Shown here: positions 1 through 12,174 of the stretch, in pieces
Layout: every line of letters begins with the position of its first letter
How positions within the stretch are numbered: the stretch's first letter is position 1
Notes under the pieces: generated by a model
Database searches by the model: none
The model's input: the letters and a program-made list of their open reading frames with translations, nothing else
What the model was told of the DNA's origin: nothing
Made by a program: the position numbers and the translations under genes
Origin: Ovis canadensis
Lineage: Eukaryota; Chordata; Mammalia; Artiodactyla; Bovidae
Length of the DNA: 64,000 bases
NCBI RefSeq assembly: GCF_042477335.2
Contig: NC_091727.1
Coordinates: 128,433,501-128,497,500 of the forward strand
Reading direction: 5' to 3'

Positions 1-1403
1 AATCTCCTGCTGCCATGCTATTCTCTGTAATTGTGTCACTCGGTTCTCTCGGGCGAGCCAGGAATGCTGAAGGGTCCCTTTTTGGAGATTCTCCTCTGAG
101 CTCATCTCCTGTACAGCAGGGATTGTCTTTGGCCTCCTTCTACCTGTCCTTTCAGCACCACCATTCTCCTTGATCCTGATTCCCTCTATCCAGCCTCCTG
201 GCTCAAGATCCCTCTACTATTCAATAGTAGATATCCTAATCCCTCAGGGAACTGCTTTCCCTTCTGCCAACTAGCAAATAAAATGTAGTTGGTGGCTTAA
301 TGTATCACTCTTCCCTTGCGTAACTGCTGCATTTTTGTAATGGTTGAACTGAAGGAATAGCCCGCATATGGCAGAATAGTAAGTATGATGGTAGATAAGG
401 AAATTGGGGGATAGGAGACCTCCCTATTCTTCTTCTGGGAAAGGTTGATCTTGGGTGTGAGGATAGCACTATCAGGTCACCAGGGATATTTACCAAAGCT
501 GAAAGGTCACCTTGTGATTTTCTTACATTGGTTTGAGGGAAGAGAGAGCAAAGCCAACGGAAGTGAGTTTTACTTTTTACCTTGTTGCTCAAATTGTCAA
601 GAGCACTTACCTTCAAGAGTTCCACATAATGGCTATCTCCTGCCACGGGATTTACTCAGCTGGCTAAATTTTCTAAAACTGTATTAATGGCAATGCCAAC
701 AAGAGAAGACCCAGAATCATGCATAAACCATGGTACTTCCAAACTATGCTCTTGACTCAACTCACAGACTAACTGGACAAAGCAAAGTGATATGCAAGCT
801 GATCAACATTCACAGAGACCGAGAGAGAGGACTCAAGACAAATCCGTTCTGGTCCATCCCTGGACTAGTCATGTTGGTCTGCCTTTGCCCTTTTCGGCCA
901 CACACCTGTGCCTTTTGTTCCAGTGAGTCCTGAGCCAGGCCAGAAAGGCAGGTACATCACTTCTTCCGAGAGAGATGGCATAGTTCCAAGTGTAGGAAGG
1001 AAGAAATTTTATCAGACCTCTGGCCCGTTGATAAAACCACAGAAGGAAATCATTCAGTTTCAAATTCAGAAAGGAAAGTCTTAGATAAAACTAGGAATTA
1101 ATTGCCTAGGGAGTTTCCACTTTAAAGTCATTTTTCTCCACATCAATAGAAAAGCTTTTTATCATAGCTAGGGTAATGGTCTTAGAGTTGAAGCGCTGTC
1201 TGCCTGTTTACTGCTGTTTATAGTCTTCAGAAAAAGCTAGTCACTTCCACCCCCACAAAATAGCCATTCTTTTCTCCACCCCACTTCCTTTTTTTAGATT
1301 CATAATGCTTTTTTCTCTCTGAGGATTCCCAGGACTTAATTTAGATTTCACAATAGAGGAAACTGCCATATGAGGCAAGGAGACTGGCTGTACTACATAA
1401 CAA
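1..1403. other. unique sequence, nothing recognised
   Basis: No exon, repeat family or RNA gene is recognisable here. Short open frames of 60-113 codons exist on both strands but have no recognisable domain, overlap one another, and look like chance frames. Confidence 0.5.
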
Positions 1404-1415
1404 AAGGAATTATGA

Positions 1416-1580
1416 GGACTTGCCCGGCTGTCCAGTGGTTAGGACTCTGCCCTCTCACTGCCACTGGCCTAGACTTGATTCCTGGTCAGGGAGATAAATT
1501 CCCACAAGCTGCACAGCACAGCCCAATCCCCCCCCCAAAAAAATCAACTAAAATGTCTAATAAAGTTAGAAAAAAAAAAC
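1416..1580 (+). mobile_element. CHR-type tRNA-derived SINE
   Basis: The body matches the cetartiodactyl CHR SINE pattern: a tRNA-like start (ccggctgtccagtggttagg), a B-box-like gattcctggtcagggag, then an A-rich tail. The flanks aaggaattatga (1404-1415) and aagaaattatga (1581-1592) form a target-site duplication with one mismatch, which fixes the ends. Confidence 0.75.
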
Positions 1581-1737
1581 AAGAAATTATGAAATTGCTC
1601 TCCTGTAGATATGTTCATGCAAAAGATTGTCTATTACCCATCTGAGTTTGTCTAGAGTATATTACTGCATTTCAAGGTCCTTTCTAACGCTAGACTTTGG
1701 GAATTCTCTGTCGTGTTTTGGGTTTGTTAGTTAGCTG

Positions 1738-1738
<1 letters not shown>

Positions 1739-1772
<34 letters not shown>
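1739..1772. repeat. (GT)n microsatellite
   Basis: An uninterrupted run of about 16 GT dinucleotides. Candidate polymorphic marker. Confidence 0.95.
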
Positions 1773-1774
<2 letters not shown>

Positions 1775-2104
1775 CGATGATATTTGTCTTTAACAACAGT
1801 CAGGAAAAGACCAGCTACAATGAGGAGAGTGGCCTGGAGTAAATGATGAGGTAGGTATGCAAATGAGCACCGAAGCCAGGGAGACTTTTCTGATAGACAC
1901 ACAACTGGAAAGGAGCTTTCATGCTGAGCAAAACTCTTTAGCCTTCTTTGTGAGCTTAAGCTGAATTTCTAAGGGGCAGTGGTCTAAAGGCTTTTTCAAG
2001 AGATAGAGAAGAATGAAGGTTACACTAAAGAACAGAAATCTTTAAGTTTTCTCTTTTTCCAACTTTGGGAAACGATGCAGTACAGAGGGTTATTTCTGTT
2101 TTAT

Positions 2105-3408
2105 AAATTCATTTTAAAATAGTTTTATTGAGATATAATTTACATGCCATGCATTTGACTCATCTACAGTTCAGTGGCTTTTAGTATATATTCACAGAGT
2201 TGATCAACACTATCTAATTCTACAATATTTTCATCACAGCAAAAAGAAACTTTATATCCATTAACAGTCATTTCCCATACCTCCAAATTCTTCTTGCTAT
2301 CTTTTGGCAACCAACCAGTAATATAAGTTCTGTCTCTCACATTACCCAGTCTGGAGACTTCGTATGAATGGATTCATAAAATATTTATCATAGCTTTTTG
2401 GAGGTGTAATTGACATGCAAAGAATGGCATGTATTTACATTGTACATTGTAAATATATACAATTTAATAAGTTTGGACATATGTAAGCATCCATGATAAC
2501 ATCACCACAATCAAGGAAATAAACACGCCCAACAACTCCCAGAGTTTTCTTGTATTCCTGTGAGTTCATTAGTTTGTTTGTGTATGTGTGGTCAGAACAC
2601 TTAAGATGCGATCTACCCTCTTAACAAATTTTGAGGTGCACAATACCACATGGTTAACTACAGCAGATCTCTAGAACTTATTTATTTAGTGTAGCTGAAT
2701 CTTTATACCCAGTGAATAACAACTCCCCACTTCTCCACCCTCCACCTCCTGGCAACCACTACTCTATTTTCTGCTTCTATGAGTTTGACTTTTTATACAC
2801 TCTTATAAGTGGAATCATGCAGTATTTGTCCTTCAAGACCAGTTTATTTCACTTAGTCTAACGTCCTTCAGATTCATTCATGTTGTCAGAAGTAGTCAGG
2901 TTTCCTTCTTTTTAAGGCTGAATAATATGAATATATATGTGTGTGTATATATATATATGGCATCTTCTTTATCCATTCATCTATTGATGGACACTTGGGT
3001 TGTTTCCATGTCTTAGCTATTGTGAATAATGCTACAGTGCGCATGCGAATGCAAATTTCTGTTTGAGATCCTGATTTCAATTCTTTTGGATATTTACCCA
3101 GAAGTGGGATTGCTAGGTCATATAGTAGTTCAAATTTTAATTTCGTGAGGAATGTTCATACTGTTTTCCATAGCTGCTACAACATTTTACACTCCCACCA
3201 ACAGTGTGCAAGGGTTCCAATTTCTCTACAACCTTACCAACACCTGGTATATTTTGCCTTTTTTTTTTAAATAGTAGCCATCCTAATAACTGTGAGGTGA
3301 TATCTCATCGTAGTTTTGGTTTGCATTCCCTTGATAAATGTTGAGCATCTTTTTATGTAACTATTGCCATTTGTATCTCTTATTTGGAGAAATTTATGTT
3401 CATTATAC
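2105..3408 (-). mobile_element. old L1M 3'-end fragment(s), antisense
   Basis: The minus strand encodes L1 ORF2 C-terminal residues (TIAKTWKQPKCPS..DEWIKKM, around 2960-3040), while the plus strand shows L1 3'UTR-like sequence from 2105. Two overlapping 3'UTR-like segments (2105-2370 and about 2373-2880) suggest two copies or a rearranged one. Frames are heavily decayed, typical of a pre-ruminant L1M. Confidence 0.7.
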
Positions 3409-3658
3409 TCTTTTTTTAATCTGGCTTCTTTCACTTTCACTTTTCAAAGTTCACCCATATTACAGCATGTATAGGTACTTCATTCCTTTTTATTGCTGAA
3501 TAATATTCCATTGTACTGAGTATAACACATCTTGTTTGTCCTTTTGTCTGCTAATGGACTTTGTGTTTTTTTCTACTTTTTGGGCTAGTATAAATACTAT
3601 TATATGACTATTCATGTACAAGTTTTTATGTGGGCATGTTTTCCTTTTTGGAGAGTAT

Positions 3659-3671
3659 AAGAATAGAATTG
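3659..3671. repeat. target-site duplication, left copy
   Basis: aagaatagaattg is repeated exactly at 4273-4285 and brackets the insertion at 3672-4272. Confidence 0.85.
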
Positions 3672-4272
3672 GCATGGGGATGACCCAGAAAGATGTTATG
3701 GGGAGGGAGGTGGGAGGGGGGTTCATGTTTGGGAATGCATGTAAGAATTAAAGATTTTAAAATTTAAAAAATAAAAAACAAAAAACAAAAAACAAAAAAA
3801 AATAAAAAAATAAAAGCAAGAAAAAAAAAATAAAAGAGATAGCAAGATACGTAAACTAAGAAAATAGTGTCAACCCATCTAGCAGCTAGGAAAGATACAC
3901 AGGACAGAAGCCAACAAGGATGGTAGAGGGGGGAGCCCCCAACTGCAGTATCCGTCTGTCCCCATGCCACTGAATAGCCCGCTATGGGACTAGCTAACCT
4001 TGGTTAAGGCAATTAAGTATTTTGTTGCTTATAGCCCAAACCGAGATAACAGAGAAGCTAAATTAAACAAAACCTGAGATAATCTTGGTAAGATAACTAA
4101 AACGACAGCAGGTATTTTGGGTTAGCTTATGAATCTTTTTTTGAAAAAGAGTATGCCTTTCATTATATTCACAATTTTTTAACTTCAAATTTCAAAACCC
4201 AAAATTGTTTTAAGAGAACCAGAAGCAATGGGAAAACATAATAAATTCCTTTGTAATTTAAAAGAAAAAAAA
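3672..4272 (+). mobile_element. 5'-truncated L1 with probable 3'-transduced sequence
   Basis: The insert is bracketed by an exact 13-bp duplication. Its first part (3672 to about 3775) is the G-rich 3'UTR end of a bovine L1, followed by an A-rich stretch to about 3835. About 425 bp of non-L1 sequence follows (3836-4262), holding an aataaa at about 4241 and ending in a second poly(A) next to the right duplication. This is the layout expected when L1 transcription reads past its own weak polyA site and the flank is retrotransposed with it. The origin of the transduced segment is unknown. Confidence 0.75.
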
Positions 4273-4285
4273 AAGAATAGAATTG
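4273..4285. repeat. target-site duplication, right copy
   Basis: Second copy of aagaatagaattg, directly after the poly(A) of the L1-plus-flank insertion. Confidence 0.85.
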
Positions 4286-4632
4286 CTAGGTCATATAGTA
4301 GCTATATGCTTAACTTTTTGAGGAATTTCCAGACCGTTCGCCAAAGCTGCTGCATCATTTTATATCCCCACTAGTAACAAATGAATTTTCCAATTTATCA
4401 CATCCTCAAAAGCACTGGATATTATCTGTCTTTTCAGTCATAGCCATCTTTGTGAGAGTAAAGCTGTATCTCATTATGGTTTTGTTTAACATTTCCCTGA
4501 TGACTAATGATGTTGAGTGTCTTTTCATTCACTTATTCGCCATTTGTACATCTTCTTTGGAGAAATGCCTATTCAAATAATTTCCCCCATTTTCAAATTG
4601 GGTTATTTTTCTTTTAATTTTTGAACTGTAAT

Positions 4633-4796
4633 GTGTGTGTTAGTCGCTCAGTCGTGTCCGACTCTTTGTGAGCCTATGAACTATAGTCCATCAGGCTCCT
4701 CTTTTTCAGAGGATCTTCCCAACCCAGGGATTGAATGAACCCAGGTCTCCCACATTGCAGGCGGATTCTTTACCATCTGAGTCACCAAGGAAGCCC
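4633..4796 (-). mobile_element. Bov-tA SINE, antisense
   Basis: Reads tagtcgctcagtcgtgtccg at the left and ends in accaaggaagccc, the reverse complement of the Bov-tA head. It lacks part of the middle (about 165 bp instead of about 210). It interrupts the L1M fragment. Confidence 0.85.
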
Positions 4797-4863
4797 GTTC
4801 CATTGTAATAGTTCTAGATGAAAGGCCCTTAGTTAATTCACTTAAAAAAAAAAATAAACTGGA

Positions 4864-4904
4864 TGTATGGGAAAACCAATACAATATTTTAAAATAAAAA
4901 AATA
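4864..4904 (+). mobile_element. ultra-short L1 3'-tail insertion
   Basis: Only about 28 bp of the bovine L1 3' end (tgtatgggaaaaccaatac and following) plus an A-rich tail. It is flanked by a perfect 12-bp duplication aaataaactgga (4852-4863 and 4905-4916). Confidence 0.7.
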
Positions 4905-5210
4905 AAATAAACTGGAATCCTCTTGGATCAATTTTATTTCCCACATTTCTTCCCAACACCTAATGTAGTTAGACAATCTACCTCCTGACATCTTTAGTGC
5001 TTTCAGGCTGCTGCCCTCTTTTCAGGTAGACACCATCACCTCTGGCCACTGTTGATTCTTTGCAATGGATAAAGACCCTACTGTTGTTATCTTGAGGTCT
5101 ATTTTACCCAAGACACAAGATGTCTTCACTGTCTTCTCTGCTTGCCAACTAAAAACTGTTTACAATCCAACCTTGAATCACAAACAAACAAGAAAAAAAA
5201 TAGAGCAATC

Positions 5211-5378
5211 TGGGACTTCTCTGGTGGTCCAGTGGCTAAAATTCGACTCTCACCATGCAGGGGGCCTGAGTTCAATCCTTGATCATGGAACTAGATCCCA
5301 CAGGCCAAAGCTAAAGATTCTGTGTGCTGCAACTAAGACCCAGTGCAGCAAAAAACAGAAAAAGAAAAACCAGCACCC
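5211..5378 (+). mobile_element. CHR-type tRNA-derived SINE
   Basis: Begins tgggacttctctggtggtcc, has the B-box-like segment gagttcaatccttgatcatg and ends in an A-rich tail. Same family as the copy at 1416-1580 but with a longer middle part. Confidence 0.75.
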
Positions 5379-6157
5379 CCATTCCTCTACCCAAATGACT
5401 GATCAACTGAAAAAGAACCTACCGACCTCCAGCTAGGCTGATGGCTGAAACCACAATTGTTCTAGCTCCTCTCAGACATTAATCAAATGAGCCACACAGA
5501 CAGTTCAGCACCTTGAGTCACCTCCTGAAAGTGTCTTTCCCTACTTTCGTTGCTATCTCTGCCAGAAGATGGTATCTTCTTCAAAGAAAACAAGAAGCCA
5601 TTCAGGGTGACCATCTAAAATACCAGTCATAAATCAAAATACTTACAGGCATTCGACAGGTAACCTGATGAGTAAAGCTACCCAAGTGTAGGATGTGCTG
5701 AAGGCTTTGGGAAACTGGAGAACAAGAACCAGTATAATGTGTAACCTGGCTCCAGATGACTTTGTCATGAAGGACTGAAGGCCCTATGTTGCCAGATTTT
5801 TTTTTTTTTAAGAGAAGCTGGAATGTGGAACTTTTATGTGAAAATTTTATTTTTATATACTGGAAATAAATTTGATATCTTAGAAAACACTGTGCTGGCC
5901 AAACAAAACATATGTGCTGTCTGGATCTAGCCCATGGGCCACCAGTTTACAGTCTCTGTTCAAAACACTGCTTAAATCTTCCTCCTACATTCCCTGTCAT
6001 TGGCAGCAACAACCTAGGATCCCATTGCTGCCCACATTCTTAAGTCTTTCTCCTTCAGACTGTTAGGCTTTTATTGAAAAAACATTTTTCCTCTAGCTCT
6101 TTCTTCTCTATGTGCACAGTCAGATGCACCCATCCTTAAAGAACAGCTTAATATACT
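5379..6157. other. unique sequence with possible MER5/Charlie-like scrap
   Basis: Mostly unrecognised. Around 5895-5960 the text (ctagcccatgggccaccagt) resembles the end of a MER5/Charlie-type DNA transposon. I cannot delimit it by eye. Confidence 0.3.
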
Positions 6158-6378
6158 AATGAAGAGCATGAGCTTTGGAGTCAGTGAAATCTGTGTTCAA
6201 TCCTAGCTCTGCCACCTACTAGCTATATCTTTGGGCAAGTTACTTTACCTCTCTGAGCCTCAGTTTCCTCATCAATAAAATGGGTACAATAATCTCTAGC
6301 TCATAGGCTTGTTCTGAAGCAATATATTTTAAAAACCTGGAGCATAATAGACGCTTAATAAATATTATGGTTCATCCT
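6158..6378 (+). mobile_element. MIR SINE
   Basis: Shows the MIR core and tail order: agctctgccacctactagct, then ctctgagcctcagtttcctc, atcaataaaatgggtacaat and a terminal cgcttaataaatattatgg. Confidence 0.85.
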
Positions 6379-7351
6379 AACTTCTTAACTAACAAAATCT
6401 AACATTTGACACATTGATACTTAACACGCTGACATCTTTTCCCCTTCATAACATTGAGTTCTTATAGTAGCACTGTTTATACTCACATTGTGAAATTCAC
6501 AAGCCCTGGCATTTATCTGGACCCTTCCACTGTCATTTGAGACCCCTGATCCTGACCCTAAACTCCATCCCAAATTATGTGCAATTTTCCCATACATTTT
6601 TCATTGTTATATCCAAATGACAGTTGTTTGTTTCCATACTTGTCTATCTCTCTGAAGCCTCTGATAGAATAAACCTCATATATATCCTAAGCCTCTGATG
6701 AATAAACCTCATACATATCTTTGAATGGGCTTCCGGATAACAGTCATCAGGCATCTTGGACCACCCAGTGATCTCTATCTATCCAATTTTGTATCATCCA
6801 GTTCCTTCTGACAGCTCTCCTGCTTTTGTCTCTATCCATTAAGACCTAGATGTAATTCATTCGGCCACATGGAGTCTATTTCATAAACAGTAGAGAGGGT
6901 AGAAGATTTTTTATCTAACTGCATTTACTTCATATGCAAGCAAGCACACTTGGGCAGGATGATACACCATCAGCTTAAGATAAGCATAAAAAGAGAGAGT
7001 TATACCTGGGAGACGATCCCAGAGGCCATATGAGTCTCACCACTTTTAATTAAGTAAGATAGCTCTGTTTACCATATTGGTGTAGGTGATCACCTTGCCA
7101 GCTTTCCAAGTGATCATCAAAGGTGGTGGCTAAGAAACCATGAGTTATATTCTAGCCTTAAGAGTCTTCTTACATTACAACTAGCTATTTCCACTTTCTC
7201 TCATAAAGGAATGGGGACAATTTGCAACTTTGGCTCTGAAGGCTAGATCAGAAGAGAATATTCAGAGGTATGTTGAGCTTCATTAAAAATCTATACTCCC
7301 AAGATGTCTGCTTTGAAGAGGACAACACTGCTGGGAAATTAAGTTCTGGTA
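6379..7351. other. unique sequence, small tandem duplication inside
   Basis: No gene recognised. A 34-bp unit starting aagcctctga is tandemly duplicated at 6655-6688 and 6689-6720. The rest is unrecognised single-copy DNA. Confidence 0.5.
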
Positions 7352-7362
7352 TGTTTGTATCA
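7352..7362. repeat. target-site duplication of BovB copy A, left
   Basis: tgtttgtatca recurs exactly at 10187-10197, defining the ends of the BovB insertion. Confidence 0.85.
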
Positions 7363-10186
7363 TAGCATAGGAACCTGGAATGTTAGATCCATGAATCAAG
7401 GCAAATTGGAAGTGGTCAAACAGGAGATGACAAGAGTGAACATCGACATTCTAGGAATCAGCGAACTAAAATGGACTGGAATGGGTGAATTTAACTCAGA
7501 TGACCATTATATCTACTACTGTGGGCAGGAATCCCTTAGAAGAAATGGAGTAGCCATCATGGTCAACAAAAGAGTATGAATGCAGTACTTGGGTGCAATC
7601 TCAAAAACAACAGAATAATCTCTGTTCGTTTCCAAGGCAAACCATTCAATATCACGTTAATCCAAGTCTATGCCCCGACCAGTAATGCTGAAGAAGATGA
7701 AGTTGAACACTTCTATGAAGACCTACAAGACCTTCTAGAACTAAACCCAAAAGAGATGTCCTTTTCATGATAGGGGACTGGAATGCAAAAGTAGCAAGTC
7801 AAGAAACACCTGGAGTAACAGGCAAATTTGGCCTTGGAGTACAGAATGAAGCAGGGCAAAGGCTCATGGAGTTCTGCCAAGAGAACACACTGGTCATAGA
7901 AAGCACCCTCTTCCAAAAACACCAGAGAAGACTCTACACATGGACATCACCAGATGGTTGACACTGAAATCAGATTGATTATATTCTTTGCAGACAAAGA
8001 TGGAGAAGCTCTATACAGTCAGCAAAAACAAGACCAGGAGCTGACTGTGGCTCAGATCATGAACTCCTTATTGCCAAGTTCAGACTGAAATAGAAGAAAG
8101 TGGAGAAAACCGCTAGACCATTCAGGTATGACCTAAATCAAATCCCTTATGACTATGCAGTGGAAGTGAAAAATAGATTTAAGGGACTAGATCTGATAGA
8201 CAGAGTGCCTGATGAACTATGGACGGAGGTTCGTGACATTGTACAGGAGACAGGGAGCAAGATCATCCCCAAGAAAAAGAAATGCAAAAAAGCAAAATGG
8301 CTGTCTGAGGAGTCCTTACAAATAGCTGTGAAAGGAAGGGAAGCAAAAAGCAAAGGAGAAAAGGAAAGATATACCCATTTGAATGCAGAGTTCCAAAGAA
8401 TAGCAGGGAGAGATAAGAAGGCCTTCCTCAGTGATCAATGCAAAGAAATAGAGGAAAACAATAGAATGGAAAGACTAGAGATATCTTCAAGAAAATTAGA
8501 GATACCAAGGAAACATTTCATGCAAAGATGGGCACAATAAAGGACAGAAATGGTATGGACCTTATAGAAGCAGAAGATATTAAGAAGAGGTCACAAGGAT
8601 ACACAGAAGAACTATACAAAAAAGATCTTCATGACCCAGATAATCACGATGGTGTGATCCCTCACCTAGAGCCAGACATCCTGGAATGTGAAGTTAAGTG
8701 GGCCTTAGGAAGCATCACTATGAACAAAGCTAGTGGAGGTGATGGAATTCCTAAAGAGGTATTTCAAATCCTAAAAGAGGCTGCTGTGAAAGTGCTGCAC
8801 TCAATATGCCAGCAAATTTGGAAAACTCAGCAGTGGCCACAGGACTGGAAAAGGTCAGTTTTCATTCCAATTCCAAAGAAAGGCAATGCCAAAGAACGCT
8901 CAAAGTACCACACAATAGCACTCATCTCACACAATAGTAAAGTAATGCTCAAAATTCTTCAAGCCAGGCTTCAGCAATACGTGAACCATGAACTTCCAGA
9001 TGTTCAAGCTAGTTTTAGAAAAGGCAGAGGAACCAGAGATCAAATTGCCAACGTCTGCTAGGTCATCAGAAAAGCAAGAGTTCCAGAAAATCATCTTTTC
9101 TGCTTTATTGACTATGCCAAAGCCTTTGACTGTGTGGATCACAATAAACTGTGGAAAATTCTGAGAGAGATGGGAATACCAGACCACCTGACCTGCCTCT
9201 TGAGAAATCTGTATGCAGGTCAGGAAGCAACAGTTAGACCTGGACATGAAACAACAGACTGGTTCCAAATAGGAAAAGGAGTACGTCAAGGCTGTATATT
9301 ATCACCCTGCTTATTTAACTTATATGGAGAGTACATCATGAGAAACTCTGGGCTGGAGGAAGCACAAGCTGGACTCAGGAATGCCAGGAGAAATATCAAT
9401 AACCTCAGATATGCAGATGACACCACCCTTATGGCAGAAAGTGACCTAAAGAGCCTCTTGATGAAAGTGAAAGAGGACAGTGAAAAAGTTGGCTTAAAGC
9501 TCAACATTCAGAAAATGAAGATCATGGCATCTGGTGCCATCACTTCATGGCAAAGAGATGGGGAAACAGTGGACACCATGGCTGACTATATTTTTCTGGG
9601 TTCCAAAATCACTGCAGATGGTGATTGCAGCCATGAAATTAAAAGACACTTCCTCCTTGGAAGGAAAGTTATGACCAACCTAGACAGCATATTGAAAAGC
9701 AGAGACATTACTTTGTCAACAAAGGTCCATCTAGTCAAGGCTATGGTTTTTCCAGTAGTCATATATGGATGTGAGAGTTGGACTATAAAGAAGGCTTAGC
9801 CCTAAAGAATCGCCGCTTTTGAACTGTGGTGTTGGAGAAGACTCTTGAGAGTCCCTTGGACTGCAAGGAGATCCAACCAGTCCATCCTTAAGGAGATCAG
9901 TCCTGGGTGTTCATTGGAGGGACTGATGTTGAAGCTGAAACTCCAATACTTTGGCCACCTGATGAGAAGAGCTGACTCATTTGAAAAGGCCCTGGTGCTG
10001 GGAAAGATTAGGGGCAGGAGCAGAAGGGGATGACAGAGGATGAGATGGTTGGATGGCATCACCGACTCAATGGAAATGGGTTTGGGTGGACTCTGGAAGT
10101 TGGTGATGGACAGGGAGGCCTGGCCTGCTGCAGTTCGTGGGTTCGCAAAGAATTGGACATGACTGAGCGACTGAACTGAACTGAAC
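7363..10186 (+). mobile_element. BovB (RTE) LINE copy A, 5'-truncated, defective
   Basis: About 2.8 kb of BovB, truncated just before the endonuclease domain. Endonuclease pieces lie at about 7370-7960, the linker and RT N-terminus at 8100-9061 and RT proper at 9134-9799 with a YADD catalytic box at 9410-9421. The C-terminal wrist region lies at 9800-10060 and the 3' end carries the family's gaactgaactga tail. The ORF is broken by several frameshifts and stops (for example between 7579 and 7576, and at about 7960, 8540, 9061 and 9799), so no functional protein is encoded. The exact 11-bp target-site duplication shows it arrived by target-primed reverse transcription. Confidence 0.95.
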
Positions 10187-10197
10187 TGTTTGTATCA
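10187..10197. repeat. target-site duplication of BovB copy A, right
   Basis: Second copy of tgtttgtatca, immediately after the BovB tail. Confidence 0.85.
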
Positions 10198-10758
10198 AAA
10201 GAAGTCACATCCATCACTTTATGGTTATACCTTATGTGTGAAGGCATACCTGTTTCAGGTTCCCTGCAGGCACATCCCATTCCAACCACTGAACCTTTTC
10301 CAAAACAATATATTCTCTATGGAATTCTTTTCCTTTAGGCAGTCAAAAGGTCTTTCCCATCTTTTAGACAGCTCTGAAATCCCATCAGTCCTCCACACTT
10401 CTAAGATTGATGGGCCAACTGACAGGTTTTTTGTCTCAGCCTGGACATGAAACACACACATCTTTTCTCCCTTCCCTAATCATATACTTAGCCCTCATTG
10501 CCTCACCTGTACTAAAGCATACTTACTTTTCCTTTACATTGGTAGAATTTGTTCTGGCCAAAGATTGAACAGAGAGTAATGTCCACTGCACAAACAAATA
10601 GCTTATAAATCGGAGACTCAGAATTCTATCCATAATGCTATTGCACAATGCATTAATTTAGTAGCTTAAGTAAAATCGTAGGTTTTGGTTATAGATATTA
10701 GGGTATAAAAGTGTTGTCAGAGGCTGGTCCCTGTTGTGAAATATAAATTTTAAATGTA
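10198..10758. other. unique sequence, nothing recognised
   Basis: AT-leaning single-copy sequence. A plus-strand 86-codon frame and its antisense partner overlap and have no recognisable domain. Confidence 0.5.
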
Positions 10759-10775
10759 CACGTGTGTTAGAATGA

Positions 10776-10985
10776 GGCTTCCCTGGTGGCTCAGCAGTAA
10801 AGAATCCACCTGCAATGTAGGAGACAAGGGTTCAATCCCTGGGCCAGGAAGATCCCCTGGAGGAGGGCATGGCATCCCACTCCAATATCTTGCCTGGAGA
10901 ATTTCATGGACAGACGAGCCTGGCGGGCTACAGTCCACAGGGTTGTGGAGAATCGGACACGACTGCAGTGACGGAGCACACACGC
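10776..10985 (+). mobile_element. Bov-tA SINE
   Basis: Full-length tRNA-Glu-derived SINE with head ggcttccctggtggctcag. Near-identical flanks acacgtgtgttag..atg (10759-10775) and acacatgtgttagatg (from 10986) form the target-site duplication. Confidence 0.92.
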
Positions 10986-11169
10986 ACACATGTGTTAGAT
11001 GCAGTAACATTACCTAAGATTTACTAATGATCTCGATGAAGGTAGAACAGCATAGTAAAAATTAATAAGACATCACACCTAACAATATAGGTGAAGCCAG
11101 GACTCATGTATTGACCATTGTATTTTTTCATCTGTCACATACACTAAATAAAGAGTAGAAAAGTAGCTC

Positions 11170-11345
11170 AATGAGAAGTAACATGCCGCCGAGTTTGAAC
11201 AGTAGTTCTACTACTTACTATCTGTTTGAGCTTGATCAAGGTAATTAACTTTTCTGAGTCTCAGTTTTATAATCTTTAAATGAAGCTAACAGTAGTACCT
11301 ACCTTACAGGGTTAATGGGGGAATCATTAAGACAAAATAGTGCTA
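11170..11345 (+). mobile_element. MIR SINE
   Basis: Has the MIR core (ctactacttactatctgttt) followed by ctgagtctcagttttataat and a decayed 3' part. Confidence 0.75.
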
Positions 11346-11389
11346 ATTGACCAAGTATTTGGAATCAGCCATTATTTTAAGCCCAAATG

Positions 11390-11650
11390 GATTATCTCAT
11401 ATAATCCTCCCAATCACCTAATAAAACAAGTACTGTTATTATCTCCAGTTTCCAGGACTTCCTACACAAACAGAAGTTAGGGAACTTGCCCAAAGTCATA
11501 CAGCTGGTGAGTGGTGGCACTAGAGTGTGAGTCTAGGCACTCTATTTCTTAACCACAACCCTGCAATACTTCCAAAGAGAGTAAAAGATGTAAGGCCTGC
11601 AAAGCACTTAGTACAGTGCCAAGCACATAGTAAGGCTCAAAAATTGTTAA
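11390..11650 (+). mobile_element. MIR-type SINE fragments
   Basis: Contains gaacttgcccaaagtcatac and agctggtgagtggtggcac, the hallmark MIR core, followed by a MIR-like 3' end (cagtgccaagcacatagtaa). This may be one long copy or two adjacent ones. Confidence 0.65.
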
Positions 11651-11954
11651 CTACTACTATAATATTTACTATGACTTTAAGAATAACCTCTCACAATTTT
11701 ATTTCAGTATATTTAGCCATCTGTCTCTTACAAATATATACTCTTCAGGTCTTTTTAACTTTAGAGTCTTACTCTCAGAAGCCAGATCCCATAGCGATGT
11801 GGCTCCCTTTGTAAATCACCAAGTAGAAGTAGGTCCTTAAAATGCTTTGTGAAAAAGTAGAAGTTAGAGGAGAAGAAGAGAGGGAGCAGAGGGAAAAGTT
11901 CTTAATTTTTGAGGCAATGGCTTCAACAATTACATGGGGGTATGTGGGGCTAGG

Positions 11955-12174
11955 GGCTTCCCAGGTGGCACTGGTGGTAAAGAACCCACCTGCCAATGCC
12001 GTGGACTAGAGATGCGTGCCCGATCGATCTCTGGGCCAGGAAGATTCCCTGGAGGAGGGCATGGCAACTCACTCCAGTATTCTTGCCTGGAGAATCCCAG
12101 AGGAGCCTGGCAAGCTACAGTCCATGGGGTCGCAAAGTAACTTGGACATGACTGAAGGGATTTAGCACACAGGC
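11955..12174 (+). mobile_element. Bov-tA SINE
   Basis: Complete copy bracketed by an exact 13-bp duplication atgtggggctagg at 11942-11954 and 12175-12187. Confidence 0.93.

Larger units (their letters stand above)
3409..4850 (-). mobile_element. second old L1M fragment, antisense, interrupted
   Basis: L1M-type sequence runs 3409-3671 and resumes at 4286, being split by a later insertion at 3672-4272. It is split again by a Bov-tA SINE at 4633-4796 and continues to about 4850. The text before and after each insert joins into the usual L1M order, which supports one ancestral fragment. Confidence 0.65.

Noticed and set aside
3836..4262. Transduced segment as a nuclear copy of mitochondrial rRNA
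   Set aside because: A short rRNA-like impression (accgagataacagagaagc) is not supported by any longer match to the rRNA text I could recall.
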